Position numbers and translations under genes: made by a program
Shown: positions 14,120 to 25,280 of the stretch, in pieces
Layout of the letters: every line of letters begins with the position of its first letter
Numbering within the stretch: position 1 is the first letter of the stretch
Notes under the pieces: generated by a model
The model's database searches: none
What the model saw: the letters and a program-made list of their open reading frames with translations, nothing else
What the model was told of the DNA's origin: nothing
From: Neocallimastix lanati (nom. inval.)
Lineage: Eukaryota; Neocallimastigomycota; Neocallimastigomycetes; Neocallimastigales; Neocallimastigaceae
Assembly (NCBI GenBank): GCA_016946835.1
Contig: JACVTC010000048.1
Span: 1,081,831 to 1,145,830, forward strand
Length of the DNA stretch: 64,000 nucleotides
Direction: 5' to 3'

Positions 14120-14504
14120 TTTATTATTTTTTCTCTCTTCTATTTTCATAATAAATCTTCCTATTTTAAATTTTTGTTTTTTACAATACACAAAATTTAC
14201 TTGTATATAAAAATTAAATAATATTATAAATAAATAAATAAATAAATAAATAAATATATATATATATATATTTTTTTTTCATAATTATTATGTTGAAATA
14301 TATTTTATAAAATATTTAAATAATTATAGTAATATTAATGATCAAATTCAATAATTTATCATTATTTAAGTCACAATTCAATAGTGAGGAACAAAAATAT
14401 TATAATTTTAAAAGAGAACTTCAAATTAAAAAATTCTAGAGTTATACCAGTCATTAATAGCGCTCTCTTGACTTAACTCTTTAATTGGTTTAGTAAAAAA
14501 TTAC

Positions 14505-14556
<52 letters not shown>

Positions 14557-16301
14557 CCCTTCATCTAAAGAGTCAATAACATATTGATATGGTAAAAGAA
14601 GAATTTCTATTAGTAGTTCTTCCAATATATCTTAACATAAATAGTAATAATTATTCTTCCCATAATGAAATCTAATGAAAAATTAAATTTCCTTGATAAT
14701 ATTTCTCTTGGCTTGAGGGAGAGTTTAAGTGGACTTCATATTATCTACTTTGCAAGATATTCCTTTTTTTTTTTTTTTTTTTGTTCTATTTTATTTAAGT
14801 TGTTTTTTTGGGGGGGAGTGAAAATTATTTCAATTCTCATCTCAATTAATGCAATGCCATAATAATCATAAGAAATTATTTTAAAGTTAATTATTATTAT
14901 GATATTATTTTTTCTGGAAGTTCCTAATTTTTTTTTTTTTTAGTTTTATTGTTATTATTATTTATTTATTCAATTATTTATTTATTTAATTCTTTATTCA
15001 ATATATTCAATTATTTATTCGATATATTCAATTATTTATTTATTAATTTAATTATTTATTTATTAATTCAATTATTTATTTATTCAATTATTTATTTATT
15101 TATTTGGATTTATAGATCATTCAATTAATTGATATAAAACAAATTAACATATTCTGTATATTTAATTATAATTATTAAATATTAAATTTAATATTATCTC
15201 TTTTGTCAATAATAATATTTGAAATAATTTCTTATTCATATATTATTCAATATTCATGTATATATTATTAATTGTAATATTAAATATATTAAATATATTA
15301 AATTAAATAGTTAATTTCTTCTAAATACATATAATAAGAATATTATTATATATATAATTTAACTATTCATATTTATTTTTAAAGTTTATATTAAAAATAT
15401 TATAATTCTTCTATATATTATAATATAATGAAATAGTTTTAGTTATTTTAATTATAATTATATAGTTGATATTATTTATTATATTCATATTTATTATATA
15501 ATTATATTCTTATATATTTAACTTTATTATTCTTATTTTCGTTTATAAATTAAAATATATTAATAAAGGTTAATTAAATATAACGATACTATTAAAAATT
15601 AGTAGCACATAGAAGTCCCGCATATCAAAAGATCATTAAAAATTTTATAATAATTCTATGAATATCAAATGACTACATTTACATATTTGGAAAAAATTAA
15701 ATTATGATTTTTAATTAAATTTATTAAAGAAAAAAAATTTTGTAATAATTAATAATTATAAATTTATTAATAAATAAATAAAAATAAATAAATAAACACA
15801 ATTAATTAGTTGTTTGATCAATTCAGCAAATCCAATTAAATTAAATTAAATTAAATCCAATTAAATTAAATCCAATTAAATTAAATCCAATTAAATTAAT
15901 TAAATTTAATTATTACAGATGTATGTGAAACCATCTTGAAACCACTGATGATCCTGTTATTTTTTTTTTTTTTTTTTTTTTTTAGACTTTAGATTTTCCC
16001 TCGAAAGTCATTACAGCTATAACAGACAACTAATGTCAGAAAAACTTTATAGTGGGTGTGTGTATCAGGACAGGACGACCACATAAAGTGCTCCCATTTC
16101 ATAACATTTAGGCTTCAACATTCTCAGTAACTATTACAACTACAAGATTTGGAGATGTTGAAATAGACAAGCCACAAAATATTCCATTAAAGAAAAAACT
16201 TTTTTTATTTTTTATTTTTTTTGTTATGGAAATTTTAAATAACTATTTAAACTTTAATTATTATTAAAAATAATTAAAGCCAATTTTTTATTTATGCCTA
16301 G
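13837..16301. other. A/T-rich spacer with three small mixed-composition islands
   Basis: Begins with a poly(A) tract directly after the stop codon of the AAA+ gene. Islands of more ordinary composition lie at about 14380-14485, 14560-14765 and 15984-16195. Each allows short open stretches but no convincing gene. The segment near 14715-14755 (GGGAGAGTTTAAGTGGAC) resembles one near 19321-19360, suggesting a shared decayed repeat. The rest is TTA/ATT repeats and homopolymers. Confidence 0.6.
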
Positions 16302-17519
16302 ATTCAAGTTCTCTTGTTGGGAGAAGTTTTATTTAAGTTGTTATTTAATTATTATTAATTTTTATTGATTTATTATTTAAAAGTAATTATAAAAATTATT
16401 TAGTACATATATTTAACTATTCATTTGTAAATATAAAAGTAATTATAAAGTAAATTTGGCATAAAACTGTGCAAAGAATAATTATAAAGAATTATTCTTG
16501 CTTTTATATTTGTAATTCATAAAAAACTATTTAATTAATTAATTCTTTTAGAATAATTATTAAGTATTTAAAGTATTTAATATAAAAGTATAAAATAAAA
16601 ATATAAAAGTATAAAATAAAATATAAAATATTAATATAAAATAATAATAAAAATATAAATTTATTATAATTAATAAAATATTAATATAAAATAATAATTA
16701 TTAAAAATAATTAAAAATATAATAAAATAAAATATCAATATAAAAATAATAAAAATAATAAAAAGAAATTTATAAACTATTTCAATTTTAACATAACATA
16801 AAATTTATGTAATAAATTTTATGTTTACATTAATTTTTATGTTCTTTCATAATTTTATCACGTTATTTTTCGATCACGTTTTATTTTTTATCACGAATTT
16901 TCAAATGATTTATTAATTTATTTTTATGTAATTATTAATAAAATAATTTATTAATAATTAAGGTTTTTATTTCATTTCAATATCAAATGCCAATTTTTAT
17001 TTATATATACATTTATTATTTATTATTTATTATTTATTATTTATAATTTATTATTAATTATTTATAATTATTTATTATTCAATTATTTATTATTTTTTAT
17101 TTAGTATTGATAATATAACTCAAAGTTCGAGACTATTGTTGGGGATTTATTTATTAAATTTATTAAAATATTTTGTATTTTATATCAATTATTTATTATT
17201 TATTATTATATGTAAGTCATATATTAAAATATAACTTCATTAATCTTTCATCTAAATATGGATACAGTATAATAAAAAGAGGATAAATGAAAGGCTTAAA
17301 ATTATAATATTGCAAAAAATAATAAATAATAAATAATGGAATAATAAATAATAATAAATAATGAAATAATTAAATATTAATATTATATTAATATTTAAAA
17401 TTCAAAACTTAATAAATGAATAATTAAAATAAAAATAAGAATGATCAATAATTAGAAATTCTTTAATTTATAAAATTAAAACAAGAATTAAGAGGAAAAA
17501 AAAAAAAAAAAAAAAAAAG

Positions 17520-17528
17520 TATAAAAGG
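17520..17528 (+). promoter_or_regulatory. Candidate TATA box of secreted-protein gene, copy A
   Basis: TATAAAAGG directly follows a poly(A) tract about 210 bases before the start codon and is kept in copy B. This is a canonical TATA sequence, but in such A/T-rich DNA chance matches are common and no transcription start is known. Confidence 0.3.
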
Positions 17529-17731
17529 AAAATAAAATTTCCATAAAATTATTTTTCTCCAAAAATTAAAAAATTTTAAAAACCAAACGAACAAAATAAA
17601 TAATAATAAAAAAAAATAATAATAAAAAAAAAAATAATTAAAAAAATAGAATTTAAAAAACTGAATTATTTTTAAAAAATATATATAAAAAAAAAGAAAA
17701 AACCAAAAGTATATCTGATATATAAAACAAA

Positions 17732-18374
17732 ATGAAGTATATAAATATATTTGTTGTAATTGCCTTATTAATTGTTAATGCTTGTTATGCATTAACATGT
17801 GAACAAGTAAAAACTACCTACAATCTTGAATTTGAGGGAAACTGTTGTGATTTGCAACAATTTACTTGTGATTCAACCGGAGAGAATATTTTATCAATGT
17901 AAGAATGAGTTAAATGTTTTTAAAAATGCTTGATATATGTATTTAAAAATAAAAAAAAAAAAAAAAAAATAAAAAAGATATCTATTATTAAAATAGTTTA
18001 AACAAAAAAAGAAAAAAATAATAAAAAAAAATTAATAAAAAAATATAAATATTAAAATATATATATATAAATACTAATATATATATTATTATTTATTATA
18101 TCTTTAATATAGGGATATTCTTTCATTAACGGAAGAAAAAGAAAATAAAGTCATCATAGATGAACCAGAAGTTGAAAAGAAAGAAGAAATAAGAAAACTC
18201 TTCCCAAGAAAAAAGAAGAAGCATAAGTCTCATTTTGATGATGATGATGAATGTGATCCAAACAATAATAGTACCAGTATTTTCAGAGATGAATGCGATT
18301 CAGCTCAATCTGTTCAATTTAGTTTATTATTGTGTTCTTTGATTGCCTTATTTTTAACATCACAATTACTTTAA
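17732..18374 (+). CDS. Small secreted or membrane-anchored protein with LRR N-cap-like module (copy A)
   Basis: Two exons, 17732-17898 and 18113-18374, joined across a GTAAGA...TTAATATAG intron, give 142 residues. Residues 1-20 are a clear signal peptide with likely cleavage after CYA. The mature start, C23...NCCD(38-40)...FTCDSTGENILSMDILSL, follows the Cys-Cys / TCD-x-(S/T)G pattern of the cap that precedes leucine-rich repeats in secreted LRR proteins, but no repeats follow. Next come an acidic/basic linker with PRKKKKHKSH (87-96), a D/E run, N-glycosylation sites at N107 and N108, and a hydrophobic C-terminus (125-142) that could be a GPI-attachment signal or membrane anchor. Location at the cell surface or wall is inferred. 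Function is unknown; it may be a truncated LRR receptor-like gene that was then duplicated. Confidence 0.75.
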
Positions 18375-19689
18375 TGTAAAGAATAATGTAGTTTCTTTTT
18401 TTTATTTTTTTTAAAGAAAAGAAAATTAAAAAAAAATATAAAACACCATATACAATATGTTGTATAACTATTTGTAAAATTAAATATTTTTTTTTTAGTA
18501 TTATTCTTTCGGTATTCTTATAATTTTATTAAAATAATATATCTCTTTCAATTTTTATATTTTTCTTATTCTTCCATTTTTAAATATTTATAATAGTATT
18601 TAATTTTTATTTTAATTTTTTTTATAAAGGTTTAATAATAATTAAATACATAAATATTTTATAAATATTCGGATTTACAGACTTTTATTTATATATACTT
18701 ACTAATATTATCTTCTTTATTTTTTTTGAAAATAAAGAAAAAAAAATAAATAATTCAAAGATTAAAAATAGTATAATCTTTAAAATAAACGAAATTTCCA
18801 ACAAAAAATAAAAATAGAAATAAAAATAAAAAAAAATAAATCATAACAAAACAAAACAAAACAAACAAAATAAAAGTAATAATAATAATTAAAAATATTA
18901 ATTAAATGATTTTAGTAAGCATTATACCATTATTTAATTTTATTTCGTGTTTTTTTTTTGTTCTTTTATCTTTTTTCTTTCTTTCTTTTTATTATATGTA
19001 TTTTATCAACTGTATCAACTATTTAATTAATAAAGATAAAGATGGAACAAGTTTGCTGCCGTTAAAAGAAAAAATTATAATAAAATAAAAATAAAAATTA
19101 AAGAAAACTGATTTAAAATATAAAATTTGTCAATTTATTTTATAAAAATTTATATACTTCATTTTGTTTTATATATCAGATATACTTTTGGTTTTTTCTT
19201 TTTTTATATATATATATATATATTTTTTAAAAATAATTTAGTTTTTTAAATTATTCTATTTTTTTAATTATTTTTTTTTATTATTATCTCGCCCTAGTAG
19301 CTCAATAAATGATGAATCCGGGGAGAGTTTAGTGGACACCACACTATCTATTTTAAAGATGTTACTTCTAAATTTTATTTCTTTTTTATTTGATAGGAAG
19401 GGAAAAATTCCCGCATAGTACAACTTGCCAAAATACATAGTATTTTTGAGCTTTTTATTTTTTAATTTTTTAACTTTTTATTTTTATTTTTAATTTCAAA
19501 TGTACTTTTTCACCTACATGTATTTTTTTAAAATAAAATTTAATAAAGTTTTGGAAGTGTATTCTCTTCCCTGTCTATAAAAAAAAAAAAAAAATTTTAT
19601 AAAAATTATTTATTTATTCATTAATAAAGAATAGTAAATGAAAAACATAATAAAGTTAAAGTTCGCAATAACTTTGACTATATATATTT
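18375..19689. other. 3' flank of secreted-protein gene with LINE-tail-like and inverted segments
   Basis: 18375-18790 matches the 3' flank of copy B. 18906-19060 resembles the LINE 3' tail near 30330-30450 (both contain a CATTATACCATTATTT-like start and ACTATTTAATTAATAAA near the end). 19152-19283 is the inverted promoter copy listed separately. 19290-19440 is a mixed-composition island (GGGGAGAGTTTAGTGGACAC) with no open frame. The 60-codon frame at 18906 is hydrophobic translation of T-rich tail sequence and I do not call it a gene. Confidence 0.55.
19152..19283 (-). repeat. Inverted copy of the secreted-protein gene promoter and first codons
   Basis: Reverse complement of about 17620-17743: it contains, inverted, the segment AACCAAAAGTATATCTGATA, the leader, the ATG and about ten following bases. 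The gene in copy A is therefore bracketed by inverted arms of about 125 bp, apart from differing TA-repeat length and a few substitutions. Copy B has no counterpart after its gene. Confidence 0.85.
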
Positions 19690-19965
19690 AATTTACCTAC
19701 TGAGAAATTATGTAATTTGCTCTCTAAATTTAGTAATTGGAAAATTCTTCCCTTATGGGGCTTTCCAATTTCATGGAGTAGAGGTAATAGAGAATCTGAT
19801 ATAGATCATGCGATTGTCAATGATCATATGTTAGATTTACTTTCATATGGTACTTTTATTGACTTTCCCCCCATTTCGGATCATAAACCTCTATTAATAA
19901 AAGGTAAATGTTTTTCATCAGTTAATTCAGATAATTCTTTCTCTCTGCCTAAAAAAGACAGTTAA
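19690..19965 (+). pseudogene. LINE endonuclease fragment
   Basis: Open from before 19717 to the stop at 19963. Contains SDIDHAIVNDHM followed by PPISDHKPLLI; the SDH at 19876-19884 is the conserved C-terminal motif of APE-like (EEP family) LINE endonucleases, which nick the target DNA for target-primed reverse transcription. The N-terminal two thirds, with the catalytic Asn and Glu, is missing. A near copy of this fragment, with the same SDIDHAIVNDH frame, sits at 63708-63829. Confidence 0.8.
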
Positions 19966-20038
19966 ATGGGATAGATTAAAATGTATAAATGAAAAAGAAT
20001 CAATTTTTGACAACAACTATTTTAGTGTATTAGAGGAA

Positions 20039-21221
20039 GTGATTCCAGATTCTAATATTAGTATTGATGATATTTCTAAGAAATTTATTTCAATTTCATT
20101 CAATATTGCTAAGGAACTTAATATCATGTCAATTTCAGAAGTTCGAAAATCTTTTTTTCATATGTCGCAGAAAATATTTAATTTGCAAAAACTCAAAATG
20201 AAATTATATAAATCCATTAAAAGAAGAGGTTCTTATCATAATTTAGATGAATTTGAAGAATTAATTGAAAAATATAATAGAATGTGCAAAATTATTCATC
20301 ATATGTGTAATATTTATAGGAAAACTGAATACCAACATTGGATCAATACAGGATGTGAATATATGAAATCTCACAACCCTAAGAAAGCTTGGAAATGGCT
20401 TAAAACAACAGCAAAAGTAGATAAAATTTAAAACTATGTCAAATTCTCCAGTAAAGGACAAAAATGGTAAACTAGCTACTTCTACTAAAGAACAGTTAGA
20501 AGTATGGCACAATCACTATAAAAAACTTGCTTCAAGCCATTCTGATATCAATAATGCATTAATCGAATGGTCTAATAAATTTTCCAATGGTACAATTAGG
20601 TATACGAGACACAATGAATGGGATATAAATCAAGACATCAGTATAGAAGAAATTAGAGAAGCAATTTTAGCTATTCCAAATTATAAAGCTTCAGGCCCGG
20701 ATGGAATTCCTATTGAATTTTATAAAGCTTTAATTCCTCCGGATGACGAAAATTCAGTTAATAATTCTTCTTCTGGTTTAAATTGTTTACAGAAGATATA
20801 CTCAAGAATTTGGAATGGAGAATTTCCTAGCTCTTGGAATGAAGCAAGTATTATATCTATTCCTAAAAAAGGAGATGATCTATCTGATTGTGACAATTAT
20901 CGAGGTATCTCTCTGATTTACAATGGTATTAAACTCATTTCGAAAATAGTCTCCAAAAGAATTTCAGAATATGGACTTAAAAATAATTTTATTAGGCCAG
21001 AGCAATTTGGATTTCGTACTAAAGAAGAATGTGTTAGTTTATTTATTTCAATTCGAGAAATTTGTCAAAGGCGTAAAAATGATAATAAAGAAACTTACCT
21101 TGCTTTTCTAGATTTAAAAAAGGCATATGATTCTGTTCCAATAGGTAATATTTTATATAAATTAGATGCTTTAGGTATTAGAGGTAAATGTTATCAATTT
21201 ATAAAAAAAATCTATATTTGA
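20039..21221 (+). pseudogene. LINE linker and reverse transcriptase N-terminal part
   Basis: Two open pieces, 20039-20431 and 20436-21221, are separated by a stop and frame change. The first (SKKFISISFNIAKEL...KAWKWLKTT) is the segment between endonuclease and RT. The second carries EEIREAILAIPNYKASGPDG, ISIPKKGDDLSDCDNYRGIS, PEQFGFR and FLDLKKAYDSV, i.e. RT fingers/palm with the first catalytic Asp in the LDLKKAYDSV motif. It ends in a TGA at 21219, just before the motif holding the other catalytic residues. Confidence 0.85.
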
Positions 21222-21233
21222 CTTCCAAAGCCA

Positions 21234-21902
21234 GTGTTAAAATTGATGATCAAATATTCGGAATCTTTTAATATTATGAAAGGAGTTAGACAAGGTTGTC
21301 CACAATCACCAATTCTTTTCAATCTTTTTATTAATGACATTTTTAATGATGTTTCAGAGCTTGGAATTCCTTTAGGCGAATCTAGATGTTGTGGTGGACT
21401 CTTTGTAGATGATATTGTTCTATGCGCACCATCAAGAACTAAGCTAAAAAAAATGCTTAAGAAGGTAAATGAATGGGCTAAATTTAATATGATGAATTTT
21501 GGAATTAATAAGTGTGCAACGATGGTGATTCGACCAGACACACCTCTTTTTCAAAATAAAAGAGATCCTACTTTTTATCTTGCTGGTCAACCAATCTCAA
21601 TAACTAAATGTTATACCTATTTAGGTATACCATTTGATAAAAGCTTATCGTTGAACCCTATTATTAAATTACTTAACTCTAAAGTTACTAAAGCTCTCTT
21701 TTCTGTTAGTAAATTTCTTTCAAATTCCAAAATTCCTATTCCATTTAAGAAGATTATATTTAACTCTTATGTACTTAGTAAAGTCTCTTACTTTGCACCT
21801 TTACTTGGTTCAAATAAAGCTAGAACAAATAATACACAGAAATTAATTAATAAAGGATTAAGATGGATTGCAGGTATACAAAAAGCCAAATCATTTTATT
21901 AA
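21234..21902 (+). pseudogene. LINE reverse transcriptase C-terminal part
   Basis: Contains GVRQGCPQSPILFNLFINDI and the catalytic FVDDIVLCAP at 21402-21431 (a FADD-type box), then the thumb segment with TYLGIPFDKS and the connection region ending at 21902. It is in another frame from the preceding RT piece, so at least one indel has occurred. The catalytic Asp pair itself is preserved. Confidence 0.85.
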
Positions 21903-22014
21903 TGTATATTCTATTTCAAAAGATTTAAATATTCCTCCAGTGTCAGCTAAGTGTACATTGTCTCAAGTCAAATGTTTTGATAAATGAAAAGATTCAAATT
22001 GTATTATTTCCTAT

Positions 22015-22311
22015 TTGGTTAATAATATTCCAAAATCTAGAAAATATACATGGACAAAAGAAAGTAGAACTCTTAAACGTAAACTAGAGAAAAGAGGTAA
22101 TAACGATAATAAAATCAAGGATTTTTATTGGAAAAGAGATTGGAAAATCAATTCTATAAAAGCTGAGTTTTATGACAAAAACAAATTCGAAGAAACATCA
22201 AAATTTATTATTTATAGAATATACATAAATGGTTTAACTGGTTCGACCCCACCCTATACCTGTAATGTTTTTTCCACTGGTTTTTCGTTATTAGGTGGTA
22301 AGTACAAATAA
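22015..22311 (+). pseudogene. LINE C-terminal fragment with altered end
   Basis: RKLEKRGNNDNKIKDFYWKR then INSIKAEFYDKNKFEETSKF matches the start of the LINE relic at 29240. After EETSKFI the two diverge: this copy runs into unrelated sequence (STPPYTCNVFSTGFSLLGG) while the other continues into the Cys/His motif. The Cys/His end of the protein has been lost here, probably by deletion. Confidence 0.7.
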
Positions 22312-22399
22312 AATTTCATGTTTTAATTGTGGCTTGTTCTTGATACAATTTAATTTATATTTAATTTATAATTTACTTGCCGTTAAAAAAAAAAAAAAT

Positions 22400-22910
22400 T
22401 TAATTTATGATTACAAAATATTTAATATATAATTTAATTTAATATTTTATTAAACTTAATCTAGAATATATCTTTATCTTTATATTAATAAAGTTAACAC
22501 TCCAATTTTTTATTTATGATTAAATACTAATAAAAAAAAAAAAAAAAAAATAATGAAATGCCAATTTTTATTTATATATTATTTATTATTTTATTTTGCA
22601 TTTCACAATATCAACGTGGCGTATTTTGTATGTGGCTTGTTTTTTAATAATTAAATAAATAATAATTAAATAAATAATAAATATTCTTTTTTATATAAAA
22701 TTTATTAATATTCAATTGTAAAAAAAAAAATTTTTATAATTCTCTTTTAATAGAATATATTATTATTTCTTTTGAAATAATTATTTAATAATATTTAATT
22801 GTAATAAAAAATATTATTATTTCTTTTAAGATAATAATGTATATTTAAACTCTTATTTATATAAAAATATTTAAAATTTTAAATAATTATTTTAGTTAAT
22901 TAAAAAAATC
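22400..22910. other. A/T-rich spacer
   Basis: Contains a second LINE-tail-like stretch (22468-22551, with TAGAATATATCTTTAT and a poly(A) end) that matches 29070-29105, and a short TGCCAATTTTTATTTATATA motif also seen near 16988. Otherwise A/T repeats with no gene. Confidence 0.5.
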
Positions 22911-23520
22911 CAATTCACTGTTTTTTTTTTATTAAGAATTATTTTAACTATTAATTAATTGTAATTCAAAAAATTTTATTGAACATTTTCATTTGGTCAT
23001 TTTGTCTCTAAATATTAATTATTAATTATTTAATTAATAATTTTAGTATTTAAATTTCTTTAACACTTCAACCATAATTCAACGAATTCATTTCTTTTTT
23101 TTCTTTTTTTAATGGATTTTACATATTTTTATAATATTTAATTAAGGCATTTATTTCATCAGTTTGTATTAATTTTTTTTTCCCAAGCTCCACTTTTCCT
23201 CATTTTGTAATCATCCAATTCACTGTTTTTTTTTTATTAAGAATTATTTTAACTATTAATTAATTGTAATTCAAAAAATTTTATTGAACATTTTCATTTG
23301 GTCATTTTGTCTCTAAATATTAATTATTAATTATTTAATTAATAATTTTAGTATTTAAATTTCTTTAACACTTCAACCATAATTCAACGAATTCATTTCT
23401 TTTTTTTCTTTTTTTAATGGATTTTACATATTTTTATAATATTTAATTAAGGCATTTATTTCATCAGTTTGTATTAATTTTTTTTTCCCAAGCTCCACTT
23501 TTCCTCATTTTGTAATCATC
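22911..23520. repeat. 305-bp tandem duplication, two identical copies
   Basis: 22911-23215 and 23216-23520 match base for base as far as I can read, including homopolymer lengths. The unit is A/T-rich with a mixed end (CCCAAGCTCCACTTTTCC). It abuts the 3' end of the MULE relic and has no coding content of its own. Confidence 0.92.
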
Positions 23521-23529
23521 ATAGAGTAA

Positions 23530-24740
23530 TGAATCTACTTTTTGTAAAGTTAATACAAATAAGGCTTTGTTGAAAATAAATCGTTTAATTGTTGAATGAT
23601 TCTGAGGCATAATTTGCTATATGCTCTATATTATCATAATAATTCCAATGTTTAATTTCATAATCATTTAAATAAATTATTTCAAAGTATTCCAAAAATT
23701 CCAAAAAATTGTCATATTTATGTTCAAGATACTCACTTTTAATTTTATAATAAATATCATATATATATTCAGGGTTTATTAAAGGAAAGTTTGAAATAAA
23801 CTTATAATGAATACATAAATCAATATTATTTTATACTTCTTTACCACATAATTCATTTTTTTTTTAATTTCTAATGTTCTTTTTATAATGCCAAGTACAG
23901 TATTTGATATTTATATCAGGAAACACTTTTTTTGATATTTCTAATACTGCAAAAAAAGTGTTTCCTGATATAAATATCATTTTCAAAATCACAATGAAAA
24001 TTTTTTGGGGTAATTATAATATTATTATTCTTTTTGGCATTTTTCTTTATTTCTTCAACTAACACTTCATAAGTTCTTTGTTCTTTATTTTTTAATATTA
24101 AAAAGGAAGTAGTTTAAAAACTATTCAATTCCTTAACATAAGTTTTAGTAATGAATACTTGATAACCACATTTTGGTGCAATTTTAAATGTACCATCAGC
24201 AAAAATATCTATATTATATTGAATAAATAATTTTATTTGGAATGGTGACTGAAAAATAATAATATTTGAATTTTTAAATATCATAAAATTTTCATTTCTT
24301 TCTGTTTTATAATATTTTGATTCATTCGGAATTGTATCAAATGTTGTTACGTCTGGAGGTATTTTTTTATTTATATTTCTTGCTATTTGAGATCTTATTG
24401 TATCATATTCAGGACACAAAAAAACCCACTTTTTTTTAGAAATTTAATTAAATATTCGCTTTGGTCTTATATCAAAAGGGGTAGAACTTTTTTCTTATTT
24501 TTTTTTAATTCTATGTTTTATAATTGATATAGATGTATCATACTCTTTTTCAAGATGATTATGATTATGTAAGTCTTCATTCTTTAGGGTCTCCTTCTTA
24601 TCATTTAAAATAATAAAAGATTTACATTTATTTTTCGTTCTGTATTCAGTGCATCTATATACTTTTGAATAATTTTTCTTTAAAATTGAAAAATTAAATT
24701 TAAATTTTCTATTTATAATATAACCTTTATAACTATTATA
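23530..24740 (-). pseudogene. MULE-type transposase with FLYWCH zinc finger, decayed
   Basis: Read on the minus strand from 24740. First comes a FLYWCH-type finger (YRCTEYRTKNKC, then DLHNHNH) used for DNA binding. Then the Mutator-like catalytic core: IDIFADGTFKIAPKCGYQVF (24114-24419 frame; first catalytic Asp in ADGTF), TYEVLVEEIKK, NFHCDFE (second Asp), CTWHYKR, and near the end a WNYYDNIEH...ASESFNN segment typical of the family C-terminal part. Such transposases cut and paste DNA elements with terminal inverted repeats. Frameshifts and stops (for example after SSTPFDIRPKRIFN and at SFNN) and an internal inverted duplication at 23906-23978 make it dead. I see no terminal inverted repeats. 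Confidence 0.75.
23906..23978. repeat. Perfect 28-bp inverted repeat with 17-base loop
   Basis: Arms 23906-23933 and 23951-23978 are exact reverse complements around a 17-base loop. It sits inside the MULE coding relic. On the minus strand the distal arm (23906-23933) is the genuine coding segment (KKVFPDINI just before KYCTWH); the other is its inverted copy and introduces the frame break. Confidence 0.95.
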
Positions 24741-25280
24741 TAAAATATTTATTATTATTTATGTTTTCTTTTATTTAATATATATATATATATTAATTAC
24801 ATATTTAAATATATTTATTGGAATTTTTCTTAATTAAATATGTTTATTACTTTTTTTTTATTTATTTAATTATTTAATTATTTATATATTTATTTATGAT
24901 TGTATAGAATATCTTAAAAATATATGGCTTTATTTTAAAGTATTTATAAGCCATATTGCGAAATGTACAACATTCTTTTTATACAAATTATTTATTATTA
25001 TATGTAAGTCATATATTAAAATATAACTTCATTAATCTTTCATCTAAATATAGATACAGTTGATATAGAATATAAATAAAAACTTTAATTAATATAAAAA
25101 TTAATTTATAAACACATAAATATATTAAAAATTATGTTAATTGCAAATTGGTAAATTATTATAATTGTGGCTAGTGAAAATATCATTAGAAATTAGGAAA
25201 TTAATGATAGCATAAAAATATGAAATTCATTGTGTATTATTAATAATTTATTATATTAAATAATGATAAAGTACGCCTTT
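24741..25280. other. A/T-rich spacer before copy B
   Basis: Holds a 70-bp piece (about 24993-25060, ATATGTAAGTCATATATTAA through TAATCTTTCATCTAAATATA) that lies inside copy A at about 17205-17265. Block order therefore differs between the two copies of the duplication. No gene seen. Confidence 0.5.

Larger units (their letters stand above)
16302..22399. repeat. Segmental duplication, copy A
   Basis: Long stretches recur in the same orientation at about 25281-28432 (copy B). Shared parts are a non-coding block beginning TTCAAGTTCTCTTGTTGGGA, the 5' flank and both exons and the intron of the secreted-protein gene, its 3' flank, and the ends of an inserted LINE up to a poly(A) tract. Coding parts are nearly identical and non-coding parts differ by small indels. 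Copy A keeps LINE coding sequence and an inverted promoter fragment that copy B lacks. Confidence 0.85.
19690..22399 (+). mobile_element. Decayed non-LTR retrotransposon (LINE) with APE-type endonuclease
   Basis: 5'-truncated: it starts inside the endonuclease. Order is endonuclease C-terminus, reverse transcriptase, a C-terminal piece, an A/T-rich 3' tail containing TGTGGCTTGTTCTTGATACA, and poly(A) at about 22385-22399. The same junctions with the duplicated flank (AATAACTTTGACTATATATA at the 5' side, the same tail and poly(A) at the 3' side) occur in copy B at about 28090-28432, so the insertion predates the segmental duplication. Frameshifts and stops break the coding region several times. 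No target-site duplication is recognisable in this A/T-rich DNA. Confidence 0.85.

Noticed and set aside
16130-16200. Short stretch TRFGDVEID resembling the start of bacterial flagellar factor FliW
   Set aside because: Only about ten residues agree, there is no continuation of the FliW fold, and the frame is broken upstream; chance similarity is more likely than a transferred gene.
16302-16320. GGTTCAAGT/GTTCGAG motifs (also near 17122, 25281, 45472) resembling tRNA B boxes
   Set aside because: No A box at the right distance and no cloverleaf could be folded by eye; they sit in repeat or LTR-like contexts.
18906-19088. 60-codon hydrophobic frame
   Set aside because: Corresponds to LINE-tail-like T-rich sequence; the hydrophobic residues come from T runs.
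22911-23520. CRISPR-like or LTR-pair interpretation of the 305-bp repeat
   Set aside because: Only two directly abutting copies with no spacer or internal sequence; it is a simple tandem duplication.
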